Assembly (NCBI GenBank): GCA_017544185.1
Contig: JAFYEQ010000007.1
Span: 1 to 6,630, forward strand
Length of the DNA: 6,630 nucleotides
Source of the DNA: Oscillospiraceae bacterium
GTDB taxonomy: Bacteria; Bacillota; Clostridia; Oscillospirales; Ruminococcaceae
Reading direction: 5' to 3'
Below, piece after piece: positions 1 to 6,630 of the stretch (position 1 is the stretch's first letter; the number at the start of each line of letters is the position of its first letter). The notes below the pieces were generated by a model that worked only from the letters and a program-made list of their open reading frames with translations, was not told the origin of the DNA and did not search any database. The translations under genes and the position numbers were made by a program.

Positions 1-483
1 ATCGTCGCCAACAAGAACGACGCTCTGGTACCTGCAGGTGATATCAGCTTCGGATGCACCAAGGACAAGGTCATAGGTGCGTACTACAGCGATCCCGAGG
101 AGGATACTCCCGATGACCTCAAAGAAGCAGGCGGACGGATAATATACGGCAGAAAGGACTATGAGGTCTTCGAGAGCATATCTCTCGGCAGCAATATGGA
201 TGCCGAGGAGGATATGTCCGGCAGGTATATGTTCGCATATGAGAGCCCGGGCAGCGGCAACAGCAGCGTGGCTTACTATGTGCTCGACATAGACAAGAAG
301 TTCAAGATGTCCATATATATGCTGATGTATACCTTCAGCGATGATGAAGGTCTGGAGACCATAACCGTCATGGATATGAGCGGCGAGGATCTTCAGTCTC
401 TGAGTGATCTTGCATCGGGTGAAGAGGATACAGCCGATGATGCGAATGATACCGACAATGACGATGCGGATGATAAAGAATGA
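1..483 (+). CDS. C-terminal part of an acidic extracytoplasmic protein, paralogue of the next gene (5' end outside window)
   Basis: The reading frame is open from base 1 to the TGA at 481-483, giving the last 160 residues; the start lies upstream of the window. I do not recognise a named family. The visible part aligns over most of its length with the second half of the following lipoprotein. Shared landmarks are ISFGCTKDKV versus IRFGCSREDV, RIIYG versus KVIYG, DMSGRYM versus DISGKYM and MYTFSDDEGLETI versus TYTFDDNDELVTI. The two genes therefore look like a tandem duplication, and this one is probably also a lipoprotein, although its signal peptide is not in view. The last ~22 residues (139-160) are an almost purely Asp/Glu/Asn/Thr tail that the paralogue lacks. 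The stop codon overlaps the next start (ATGA), which suggests translational coupling. The function is unknown; an extracytoplasmic location is inferred from the paralogue. Confidence 0.75.
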   Translation: MVANKNDALVPAGDISFGCTKDKVIGAYYSDPEEDTPDDLKEAGGRIIYGRKDYEVFESISLGSNMDAEEDMSGRYMFAYESPGSGNSSVAYYVLDIDKKFKMSIYMLMYTFSDDEGLETITVMDMSGEDLQSLSDLASGEEDTADDANDTDNDDADDKE

Positions 484-1217
484 GATCTGTACCTAAACTA
501 TGCATAGTGATGACCGCAGCGTTGATGCTGCTCACGGGATGCGGCAAGGACAAGTCACGTGCCGAACATACCTCACGTATCGACAAGACGGGAGACAAGA
601 ACATCTCCTCGTCCGATGCCGGCAAGAGACAGGGCGGCTATGTGGATCTTGATACCCCTGTGTTCGATAAGCTGTATGCGGGCATGACGGTGCATGAGGT
701 CATAAGAGCGTTCGGCGAGCCCGATGCGGAGAGCATCACGGATGAATACCGCGGGATAAAGTACGGCGAGACCTCACTGGTGTTCCAGTCGAATGAAAGG
801 CTCTTCGGCGATGATGATGAGAGACTGATCATAGTAAAGGCAGTCGATGATGAGAAGATATCCCCGGCTCAGCGCAGTATACGCTTCGGCTGCAGCAGGG
901 AAGACGTCCTGTCGCAGTACCCGAAGGATGACTACAACAAAAAGATCACCGACGACAACGGAGCGAAGGTGATATACGGCGAGGAAGATCTTCAGACCAT
1001 AGGTAAATGGGCCGTTGGTAACGAGAAGGACATCAGCGGGAAGTATATGACCGCCATAGAGGATGACAACGATATAATGTACGGTGTATATGAGCTCAAC
1101 GGAGAGAACTATCCATTGCTGTATTCCGTTACATATACCTTCGATGACAACGATGAGCTGGTAACGATACTCATGTCATATACGGAATGCGATTATGTAG
1201 ATGAGATGTTCAAATGA
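480..1217 (+). CDS. Putative lipoprotein with BamE/SmpA-like repeat
   Basis: A 245-residue protein with a clear lipoprotein signal: Arg and Lys at residues 2 and 6, a hydrophobic stretch at 7-18, and lipobox LTGC with the lipidated Cys at 21. A charged, Ser/Lys-rich linker (22-52) follows. Residues ~57-120 contain LYAGMTVHEVIRAFGEPD, a pattern of the type GMT-x-x-E-V-x-x-x-x-GEPD seen in BamE/SmpA/OmlA-like small domains. Residues ~128-235 form the second module, which aligns with the visible part of the upstream gene. The protein should be anchored on the outer face of the cytoplasmic membrane; its function is unknown. The start at 480 overlaps the upstream TGA and has no good Shine-Dalgarno sequence, so translation is probably coupled to the preceding gene. 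gyrB begins 24 bases downstream, so the genes are likely co-transcribed. The BamE-like assignment is tentative and made from the motif alone. Confidence 0.85.
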   Translation: MRSVPKLCIVMTAALMLLTGCGKDKSRAEHTSRIDKTGDKNISSSDAGKRQGGYVDLDTPVFDKLYAGMTVHEVIRAFGEPDAESITDEYRGIKYGETSLVFQSNERLFGDDDERLIIVKAVDDEKISPAQRSIRFGCSREDVLSQYPKDDYNKKITDDNGAKVIYGEEDLQTIGKWAVGNEKDISGKYMTAIEDDNDIMYGVYELNGENYPLLYSVTYTFDDNDELVTILMSYTECDYVDEMFK

Positions 1218-1229
1218 TAAGTCTTGTGA

Positions 1230-3224
<1,995 letters not shown>

Positions 3225-3226
3225 TA

Positions 3227-3364
3227 ATGGATACGAGGTCTGATGTGTACACCGACGATATCAACAAAGTTGCAATTTTGTTGGATCGCATCAGCTTTTA
3301 CGACAACGAGAGCGGCTACAGGAAGGTCGGGTATATGCAGAACGGGAGGCTCATCCTATTCTAA
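3227..3364 (+). CDS. Possible 45-residue small protein coupled to gyrB
   Basis: An ATG at 3227, two bases after the gyrB TGA (TGATAATG), opens a 45-codon frame ending at TAA 3362-3364. The product begins MDTRSDVYTDDINKVAILLD and ends RKVGYMQNGRLILF. It has no signal peptide, membrane segment or recognisable motif. No Shine-Dalgarno sequence precedes it, so translation would depend on ribosomes terminating at gyrB. Outside a short AT-rich stretch (3262-3283) the codon choice resembles the neighbours, and the alternation of charged and hydrophobic residues looks protein-like. It could equally be a decayed gene fragment or non-coding spacer, since the gap to the next gene would otherwise be 180 bases. 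I do not recognise it, and translation is not proven. Confidence 0.4.
   Translation: MDTRSDVYTDDINKVAILLDRISFYDNESGYRKVGYMQNGRLILF
3262..3283. repeat. AT-rich inverted repeat between gyrB and the YcxB-like gene
   Basis: CAACAAA (3262-3268) is perfectly complementary to TTTGTTG (3277-3283) across an 8-base spacer that includes TTGCAA. It stands out because the surrounding DNA is GC-richer. No T-run follows, so it is a poor intrinsic terminator. It may be an mRNA hairpin within the small ORF, or a short dispersed repeat. Confidence 0.4.
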
Positions 3365-3404
3365 GATCCTCCCCGGTGGCTCGTCCGCATAAAGGAAAGA
3401 TACT

Positions 3405-4022
3405 ATGGACTTTGAGAGACCATCCGAACAGCTCGCCAGCGGGCAGTACCAGGGGAAAAAGGAAGATATCCTCAGGGGATTCGGACTGTTCCAGAAAAAA
3501 TATGCGTATAAGAACGTCATCATACAGATGATACTCGTGGTGATCGCCATAGGGGTCAACGTGGTGAACATCGTCACTTCGAAGGAAGGTGACGTGGGGA
3601 TATCCTTCATCGTCATACTGTTCTGCGTGCTGATAGGCATCAACTGCATCATAACGCCAAAGAGGACATATAAAAAGCTGGCTGCGGCCCTTGAGGATAT
3701 CGAGGGCGCTGTATACGGCGTCGATATGTTCACCGACAAGATCGTCATATCCACTCTTGACGACCCTCTGGTCAAAGGGAAGGAAGATAAGGAGGATGCC
3801 GACGATACGGGCGACGGCGAAGATGACGGGCTCCCACCCGCTACGCTGATACATATCGACAACGGCAGCGTGGACATCATGGAGGCGGAGGATATGTATA
3901 TCATATATATCCGCAAGGTAAATGTGTACGTCATACCCAAGACAGCCTTCACCGATGCCGAGAACAAGGAGCTCCACAAGAGATACCGGCTGATACTGGG
4001 CACGAGATATAAGATCATATGA
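3405..4022 (+). CDS. Two-pass membrane protein, YcxB-like
   Basis: A 205-residue protein. Residues 1-36 are hydrophilic and cytoplasmic. Two hydrophobic segments follow at about 37-57 (NVIIQMILVVIAIGVNVVNIV) and 66-84 (ISFIVILFCVLIGINCIIT), separated by a short charged loop. The C-terminal soluble region begins near 87. It carries a strongly acidic insertion at 127-141 (EDKEDADDTGDGEDD). The end, IYIRKVNVYVIPKTAFTDAE, resembles the YcxB-like domain, where two TM helices precede a beta-rich segment ending in an IPK-x-(A/S)-F motif. The role of YcxB proteins is not established. The start is supported by AAAGGA at 3391-3396, eight bases upstream of the ATG. It is the last gene before the hairpin at 4031-4056 and is probably read from the same transcript as gyrB. 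The family assignment rests on the motif and topology only. Confidence 0.75.
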   Translation: MDFERPSEQLASGQYQGKKEDILRGFGLFQKKYAYKNVIIQMILVVIAIGVNVVNIVTSKEGDVGISFIVILFCVLIGINCIITPKRTYKKLAAALEDIEGAVYGVDMFTDKIVISTLDDPLVKGKEDKEDADDTGDGEDDGLPPATLIHIDNGSVDIMEAEDMYIIYIRKVNVYVIPKTAFTDAENKELHKRYRLILGTRYKII

Positions 4023-4030
4023 TATCGTAG

Positions 4031-4056
4031 GACAGCGGTCGTTGATGGCCGCTGTC
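4031..4056 (+). terminator. Probable terminator of the gyrB unit
   Basis: GACAGCGGTC (4031-4040) pairs with GGCCGCTGTC (4047-4056), giving 10 pairs including one G-U, with the 6-base loop GTTGAT. It starts 8 bases after the stop of the YcxB-like gene. The following ATCGTTATA is a weak U-tract, so termination may be incomplete or factor-aided. Confidence 0.65.
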
Positions 4057-4071
4057 ATCGTTATATAGCCC

Positions 4072-4095
4072 GATCCCTGTCAAAAAAACAGGATC
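4072..4095. repeat. Imperfect inverted repeat with A7 loop
   Basis: GATCCCTGT (4072-4080) pairs with ACAGGATC (4088-4095) except for one bulged C, around a loop of CAAAAAA. It lies between the gyrB-unit terminator and the rpmG promoter. It could be a second, weak transcription barrier, or an operator-like site about 35 bases upstream of the -35 box. No function is shown. Confidence 0.35.
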
Positions 4096-4129
4096 AAATA
4101 TAGTCATATCGCCGATTTTTATAATATGC

Positions 4130-4158
4130 TTGACAAGTGGGGATATTAGTGCTATAAT
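4130..4158 (+). promoter_or_regulatory. Consensus sigma-A promoter of the rpmG-secE-nusG-rplK-rplA operon
   Basis: TTGACA (4130-4135) and TATAAT (4153-4158) are both perfect consensus hexamers separated by exactly 17 bases. The upstream stretch GATTTTTATAATATGC (4114-4129) is AT-rich, like an UP element. Transcription should start near A4165, leaving about 110 bases of leader before rpmG. A promoter this strong fits a ribosomal-protein operon. Confidence 0.9.
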
Positions 4159-4164
4159 GGTATT

Positions 4165-4189
4165 ACCTCTTTTAGGGGTCTATTTTTTT
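4165..4189 (+). promoter_or_regulatory. Start-proximal hairpin followed by T7 run
   Basis: ACCTC (4165-4169) can pair with GGGGT (4175-4179), including one U-G pair, around the loop TTTTA. A run of seven T residues follows at 4183-4189. The arrangement resembles a pause or weak terminator signal, but it lies within the first ~25 transcribed bases. A 5' stabilising hairpin or an early pause is more plausible than a true attenuator. Confidence 0.35.
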
Positions 4190-4200
4190 GCTGTCTTGAT

Positions 4201-4250
4201 GACGGCGAGCCCTTACCAGAGGGAGGCTATCCGTTCGGGACTAATGTCCC
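4201..4250 (+). promoter_or_regulatory. Structured leader of rpmG (two stem-loops)
   Basis: First element: GACGG (4201-4205) pairs with CCGTT (4231-4235), including one G-U. A 2x2 internal loop follows, then AGCC (4208-4211) pairs with GGCT (4225-4228) below a purine-rich apical loop. Second element: GGGAC (4237-4241) pairs with GTCCC (4246-4250) across the loop TAAT. The Shine-Dalgarno AGGAGGT at 4264-4270 follows 13 bases later. A bipartite stem with an internal loop is the kind of shape used for autogenous ribosomal-protein control, but I cannot match it to a known leader class. Confidence 0.45.
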
Positions 4251-4275
4251 TAAGGAAATATACAGGAGGTGCCGT

Positions 4276-4425
4276 ATGAGAGTAAAGATCATTTTGGCGT
4301 GCACGGAGTGCAAACAGCGCAACTACAACACCAAAAAGAACAAGAAGAACGATCCAGACAGACTTGAAATGAACAAGTACTGCAAGTTCTGCAAGAAGCA
4401 TACTCTTCACAAGGAAACCAAGTAA
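4276..4425 (+). CDS. rpmG: 50S ribosomal protein L33 (bL33)
   Basis: A 49-residue protein, typical length for bL33, a small component of the large ribosomal subunit near the E site. It begins [19 protein letters not shown] and carries two Cys pairs, C9-x-x-C12 and C36-x-x-C39, making it the zinc-binding (C+) form. The zinc-dependent type is often regulated or exchanged with a Cys-less paralogue under zinc limitation in Bacillota; whether a second copy exists here cannot be seen. The start is fixed by a strong AGGAGGT at 4264-4270, five bases before the ATG. It is the first gene of the operon and is followed by secE after 14 bases, the usual arrangement in Bacillota. Confidence 0.97.
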   Translation: MRVKIILACTECKQRNYNTKKNKKNDPDRLEMNKYCKFCKKHTLHKETK

Positions 4426-4439
4426 GCGGAGGAGATCAG

Positions 4440-4775
4440 ATGGCAGATAAGAAGTCTGTAAAGACAGCCGAGAAGACGGACGAGAAGGTCAAGGTCGTTA
4501 AGACTGACAAGGCTTCCAAGTCTGATAAGACAGAGAAGTCCGCAAAGTCCGGCAAGAAGGCTGCGGCTAAGCCTGCCAGCAAGACTAACAAGGTCTTAAA
4601 GTATTTCAGAGATCTCAGAAGTGAATCCAAGAAGGTCGTATGGCCTTCCCGCAAGACAGTGGTCACCAATACGGGCGTAGTGCTCGTCACCATGGTAGTG
4701 ACAGGTCTGGGAGTGTTCGGCATGGATTCATTGTTTGCTTACCTCTTCAAGCTCATGCTCGAGATGGTGAAGTAG
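4440..4775 (+). CDS. secE: Preprotein translocase subunit SecE with long lysine-rich N-terminus
   Basis: A 111-residue small subunit of the SecYEG channel in the cytoplasmic membrane, where it clamps and stabilises SecY. The conserved core is residues 51-111. An amphipathic helix KVLKYFRDLRSESKKVVWPS (51-70) carries the diagnostic VVWPS, followed by one membrane span at about 78-104. Residues 1-50 are an unusual extension rich in Lys, Ala, Ser, Thr and acidic residues, with 16 Lys in the first 48 positions and one at every third residue from 18 to 39. Gram-positive SecE is usually only about 60-75 residues, so the extension is the odd part; it should lie in the cytoplasm. GGAGGAG at 4428-4434 supports the ATG at 4440. 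It sits between rpmG and nusG as expected. Confidence 0.95.
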   Translation: MADKKSVKTAEKTDEKVKVVKTDKASKSDKTEKSAKSGKKAAAKPASKTNKVLKYFRDLRSESKKVVWPSRKTVVTNTGVVLVTMVVTGLGVFGMDSLFAYLFKLMLEMVK

Positions 4776-4788
4776 ACAGCTGACCTTG

Positions 4789-4794
4789 AAGGAG
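4789..4794 (+). promoter_or_regulatory. nusG Shine-Dalgarno site that decides the start
   Basis: AAGGAG lies six bases before the ATG at 4801. The same frame also has a TTG at 4786, but that codon is immediately before this site and has no ribosome binding site of its own. The ATG is therefore the start. Confidence 0.85.
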
Positions 4795-4800
4795 AAGCTT

Positions 4801-5358
4801 ATGGCAGATGCTGCAAAGTGGTATGTAGTTCATACGTTCTCAAGCTACGAGAACAAGGTAGCAGAGACTATCATGACTGTTGCCCACAACAGAGGTCTTG
4901 ACGATCAGATCCTCGAGGTGCATTATCCCACCGAAAGGCTCGTGGAAAAGGTCGAGAAGACCGACAAGGACGGCAATACGACCGTAGTCGAAAAGGTGAC
5001 CGAGAACAAGATCCTCCCCGGTTATGTACTGGTGAAGATGGTGCTCACCGATGACTCATGGTACGTCGTCCGCAACACCAGAGGCGTTACCGGATTCGTT
5101 GGACCCGGCGGCGAGGCCTTTCCCCTCAGCGATAAGGAAGTCGAGCGCTTCGGCGTGAAGGACTCCGAGGTAAAGACCAGAGTCGACGTAAAGTTCAAGA
5201 TCGGCGACGAGGTGCGTATCGATTCGGGCATGATGGAAGGTATGACCGGCAAGGTCACCGAGATCGATGCAGAAGCAGGTACGGTAGTCGTTACAGTCAT
5301 GATGTTCGGAAGAGAGACCCCCACCACATTGGGATTGGGCCAGGTCTCAGCAGTTTGA
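4801..5358 (+). CDS. nusG: Transcription termination/antitermination factor NusG
   Basis: A 185-residue elongation factor that binds the RNA polymerase clamp and modulates pausing and termination. In Bacillota it also promotes pausing at T-rich non-template DNA. The NGN domain runs from about residue 5, with KWYVVHTFSSYENKVAETI, through LPGYVLVKM (72-80) and RNTRGVTGFVGPG (91-103), to about 113. The KOW domain occupies about 133-160 (FKIGDEVRIDSGMMEGMTGK), ending with MMFGRETPTTLGLGQV. A charged segment at 48-66 (around KVEKTDKDGNTTVVEK) lies at the position where NusG proteins vary most and is a little long. I chose the ATG at 4801, giving the usual MxxxxKWYVVHT beginning, instead of an in-frame TTG five codons upstream. 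It follows secE by 25 bases and precedes rplK. Confidence 0.97.
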   Translation: MADAAKWYVVHTFSSYENKVAETIMTVAHNRGLDDQILEVHYPTERLVEKVEKTDKDGNTTVVEKVTENKILPGYVLVKMVLTDDSWYVVRNTRGVTGFVGPGGEAFPLSDKEVERFGVKDSEVKTRVDVKFKIGDEVRIDSGMMEGMTGKVTEIDAEAGTVVVTVMMFGRETPTTLGLGQVSAV

Positions 5359-5390
5359 TCGTTAGTTATTGATTTTTTTGGAGGTGCAAT

Positions 5391-5816
5391 ATGGCACAGA
5401 AAGTTGTTGGCTTGATAAAGCTCCAGATCGCAGCAGGCAAGGCTACGCCTGCGCCCCCTGTTGGCCCCGCACTGGGTCAGCATGGTGTAAATATCATGGC
5501 ATTCACAAAGGAATTCAATGAGAGGACCAAGAATGACGTGGGTCTCATAATCCCCGTTGTCATCACTGTATACGCAGACAGATCCTTCTCGTTCATCACC
5601 AAGACTCCTCCCGCTGCAGTTCTTATCAAGAAGGCTATCGGTATCGAGAGCGGCTCCGGTGTACCTAACAAGACCAAGGTAGGTAAGATCACCAAGGAGC
5701 AGATAAGAAAGATCGCAGAGACAAAGATGCCCGACCTCAATGCAGCTGATATCGACGCTGCTATGAGCATGATCGCCGGTACGGCTCGCTCTATGGGTGT
5801 CGAGGTCGTAGACTGA
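5391..5816 (+). CDS. rplK: 50S ribosomal protein L11 (uL11)
   Basis: 141 residues, exactly the normal length. L11 binds the GTPase-associated region of 23S rRNA at the base of the stalk and helps elongation factors and the stringent factor RelA act on the ribosome. The N-terminal domain shows [20 protein letters not shown], with the conserved prolines (P20, P22, P23, P26) of the thiostrepton-binding face, and [17 protein letters not shown]. The C-terminal rRNA-binding domain spans about 72-141, with [14 protein letters not shown] and a final ARSMGVEV. The start is fixed by GGAGGTG at 5380-5386, five bases from the ATG. A T7 run (5373-5379) directly abuts that site. rplA follows after 14 bases, and the two genes are almost always paired. 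Confidence 0.98.
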   Translation: MAQKVVGLIKLQIAAGKATPAPPVGPALGQHGVNIMAFTKEFNERTKNDVGLIIPVVITVYADRSFSFITKTPPAAVLIKKAIGIESGSGVPNKTKVGKITKEQIRKIAETKMPDLNAADIDAAMSMIAGTARSMGVEVVD

Positions 5817-5830
5817 GAGGAGGATATACA

Positions 5831-6529
5831 ATGAGACATTACGGTAAAAAGCATCAGGATGCCGCTAAGCTGCTCGAAGCAGGCAAGTTCTACGATACAG
5901 TAGAGGCTCTAGGTGTGGTATGCAAGGGTGCCGCTGCTAAGTTCGACGAGACCGTTGAGGTACATGTTCGTCTGGGTATCGACTCACGTCACGCAGATCA
6001 GCAGGTAAGAGGCGCTGTCATCCTCCCCAACGGTACCGGTAAGAAGGTAAGAGTACTGGTATTCTGCAAGGAAGACAAGTACGAGGCTGCTAAGGCAGCA
6101 GGCGCTGACTATGTAGGCGGCGCTGACCTGGTAGAGCGCATCCAGAAGGAAAACTGGATGGACTTCGATGTAGTTATCGCATCCCCCGACATGATGGGCA
6201 CTATCGGCCGTCTTGGTAAGGTGCTCGGCCCCAGAGGCCTCATGCCTAACCCCAAGTCCGGTACTGTCAATCCCGATGTAGCAAAGGCTGTTACCGAGGC
6301 TAAGGCTGGTAAGATAGAGTACAGAGTAGACAAGTCCAACATAATTCACTGCCCCATCGGCAAGGTGAGCTTCGGCGAGGAGAAGCTGGCTGAGAACTTC
6401 GAGACCCTTCTCGAAGCACTCGTTAAGGCTAAGCCCGCTGCTGCTAAGGGTACTTATCTCAAGTCCTGCTATGTAGCATCTACTATGGGCGTGGGCGTTC
6501 CCGTTTCCACTACCAAGTACGGTGTCTGA
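5831..6529 (+). CDS. rplA: 50S ribosomal protein L1 (uL1)
   Basis: 232 residues, full length for bacterial L1. It binds helices 76-78 of 23S rRNA, forming the mobile L1 stalk that guides deacylated tRNA out of the E site. In several bacteria it also represses its own operon by binding a mimic site in the mRNA. The N-terminus [16 protein letters not shown] and [20 protein letters not shown] (38-57), with [13 protein letters not shown] just after, belong to domain I. The diagnostic signature [20 protein letters not shown] runs from 126 to 145 and lies in domain [20 protein letters not shown] returns to domain I near the end. The start is supported by AGAGGAGGA (5816-5824), which overlaps the rplK stop. 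It is the last gene of the operon: a strong hairpin follows 20 bases after the stop, and rplJ/rplL are not in the window. Confidence 0.98.
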   Translation: MRHYGKKHQDAAKLLEAGKFYDTVEALGVVCKGAAAKFDETVEVHVRLGIDSRHADQQVRGAVILPNGTGKKVRVLVFCKEDKYEAAKAAGADYVGGADLVERIQKENWMDFDVVIASPDMMGTIGRLGKVLGPRGLMPNPKSGTVNPDVAKAVTEAKAGKIEYRVDKSNIIHCPIGKVSFGEEKLAENFETLLEALVKAKPAAAKGTYLKSCYVASTMGVGVPVSTTKYGV

Positions 6530-6549
6530 TCTAAAGGATATCAAAACTC

Positions 6550-6576
6550 AAAGGGGCAGCCCCGTGCTGCCCCTTT
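6550..6576 (+). terminator. Terminator after rplA
   Basis: AAAGGGGCAGC (6550-6560) and GCTGCCCCTTT (6566-6576) form a perfect 11-bp stem with the 5-base loop CCCGT. The U-tract is only the TTT inside the stem. The stem is nevertheless GC-rich and placed 20 bases after rplA, as expected for the end of the operon. The flanking AAA/TTT would also let it work on the opposite strand. Confidence 0.85.
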
Positions 6577-6613
6577 AGATGTATGTGTATGTATGATATA
6601 CGGGCATACATCT
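6577..6613. repeat. Second perfect inverted repeat beyond the rplA terminator
   Basis: AGATGTATG (6577-6585) is perfectly complementary to CATACATCT (6605-6613) across a 19-base spacer. The spacer itself repeats the motif GTATG. It abuts the terminator stem directly. It could be a backup hairpin, a binding site, or the beginning of a leader for a gene beyond the edge; nothing in view decides. Confidence 0.45.
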
Positions 6614-6630
6614 GATACTATTCGGCTCCC

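Noticed and set aside
3242..3391. Alternative-frame small ORF in the gyrB-YcxB spacer, starting ATG at 3242
   Set aside because: Its translation is Thr/Ser/Gly-rich with codon use unlike the neighbours, and it has no ribosome binding site. The 3227 frame is more plausible.
3351..4058. Long minus-strand ORFs (235 and 220 codons) opposite the YcxB-like gene
   Set aside because: They mirror a well-supported plus-strand gene with a ribosome binding site and membrane-protein features, and their translations show no coherent domain.
4120..4125. A second perfect TATAAT upstream of the rpmG promoter
   Set aside because: No -35-like hexamer exists at 16-18 bases upstream of it. It is better read as part of the AT-rich region ahead of the true -35 box.
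4786..4800. TTG start for nusG, five codons upstream
   Set aside because: It directly precedes and overlaps the Shine-Dalgarno region that serves the ATG at 4801, and has no site of its own.
5022..5831. 269-codon minus-strand ORF across nusG and rplK
   Set aside because: It lies opposite two conserved housekeeping genes and spans their intergenic gap; it is a shadow of biased codon use.
5984..6544. 186-codon minus-strand ORF opposite rplA
   Set aside because: It is entirely antisense to an unmistakable L1 gene, with no recognisable product.
6577..6630. Start of an L10 (rplJ) leader
   Set aside because: The expected conserved leader elements are not recognisable in the 54 bases available, so a repeat is all that can be claimed.

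Overview
The window reads as a chromosomal segment of a low-to-moderate GC Gram-positive bacterium of class Clostridia, most likely Ruminococcus or a close Oscillospiraceae relative. This rests on three things: the gene order rpmG-secE-nusG-rplK-rplA, which is conserved in Bacillota; a GyrB of 660 residues with the variant core [13 protein letters not shown], which I associate from memory with Ruminococcus/Faecalibacterium-type gyrases; and heavy use of the Ile codon ATA in the non-ribosomal genes. No database search was possible, so the genus is an inference.

Left half (1-4022), all on the + strand and probably one transcript whose promoter lies outside the window. It starts with the C-terminal 160 residues of a secreted or anchored acidic protein. 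A complete lipoprotein paralogous to it follows, sharing a 4-base ATGA overlap. Next come gyrB (DNA gyrase subunit B), a possible 45-residue small ORF starting 2 bases after the gyrB stop, and a two-pass membrane protein resembling the YcxB family. A GC-rich hairpin (4031-4056) closes the unit.

Intergenic control region (4023-4275). After the hairpin and a second small inverted repeat there is a fully consensus sigma-A promoter, TTGACA-17-TATAAT. It is followed by an approximately 110-base structured leader with a T7 run, a bipartite stem-loop and a short hairpin just before the rpmG ribosome binding site.

Right half (4276-6529) is the transcription/translation/secretion operon: rpmG (ribosomal protein bL33), secE (preprotein translocase subunit, with an unusual lysine-every-third-residue N-terminal extension), nusG (elongation factor), rplK (uL11) and rplA (uL1). 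Each gene has a strong Shine-Dalgarno sequence, and spacings are 14-32 bases. L11 and L1 form the ribosomal L11/L1 stalk regions. A strong 11-bp hairpin (6550-6576) ends the operon. A second perfect inverted repeat lies just beyond it at the right edge.

Most of the window is conserved housekeeping DNA. I see no mobile element, CRISPR array, tRNA or rRNA and no clear new multi-gene system. The points most worth a second look are the tandem lipoprotein pair in the gyrase operon, the coupled small ORF, the lysine-periodic SecE tail, and the structured leader of an operon that encodes both NusG and L1, either of which could regulate it.
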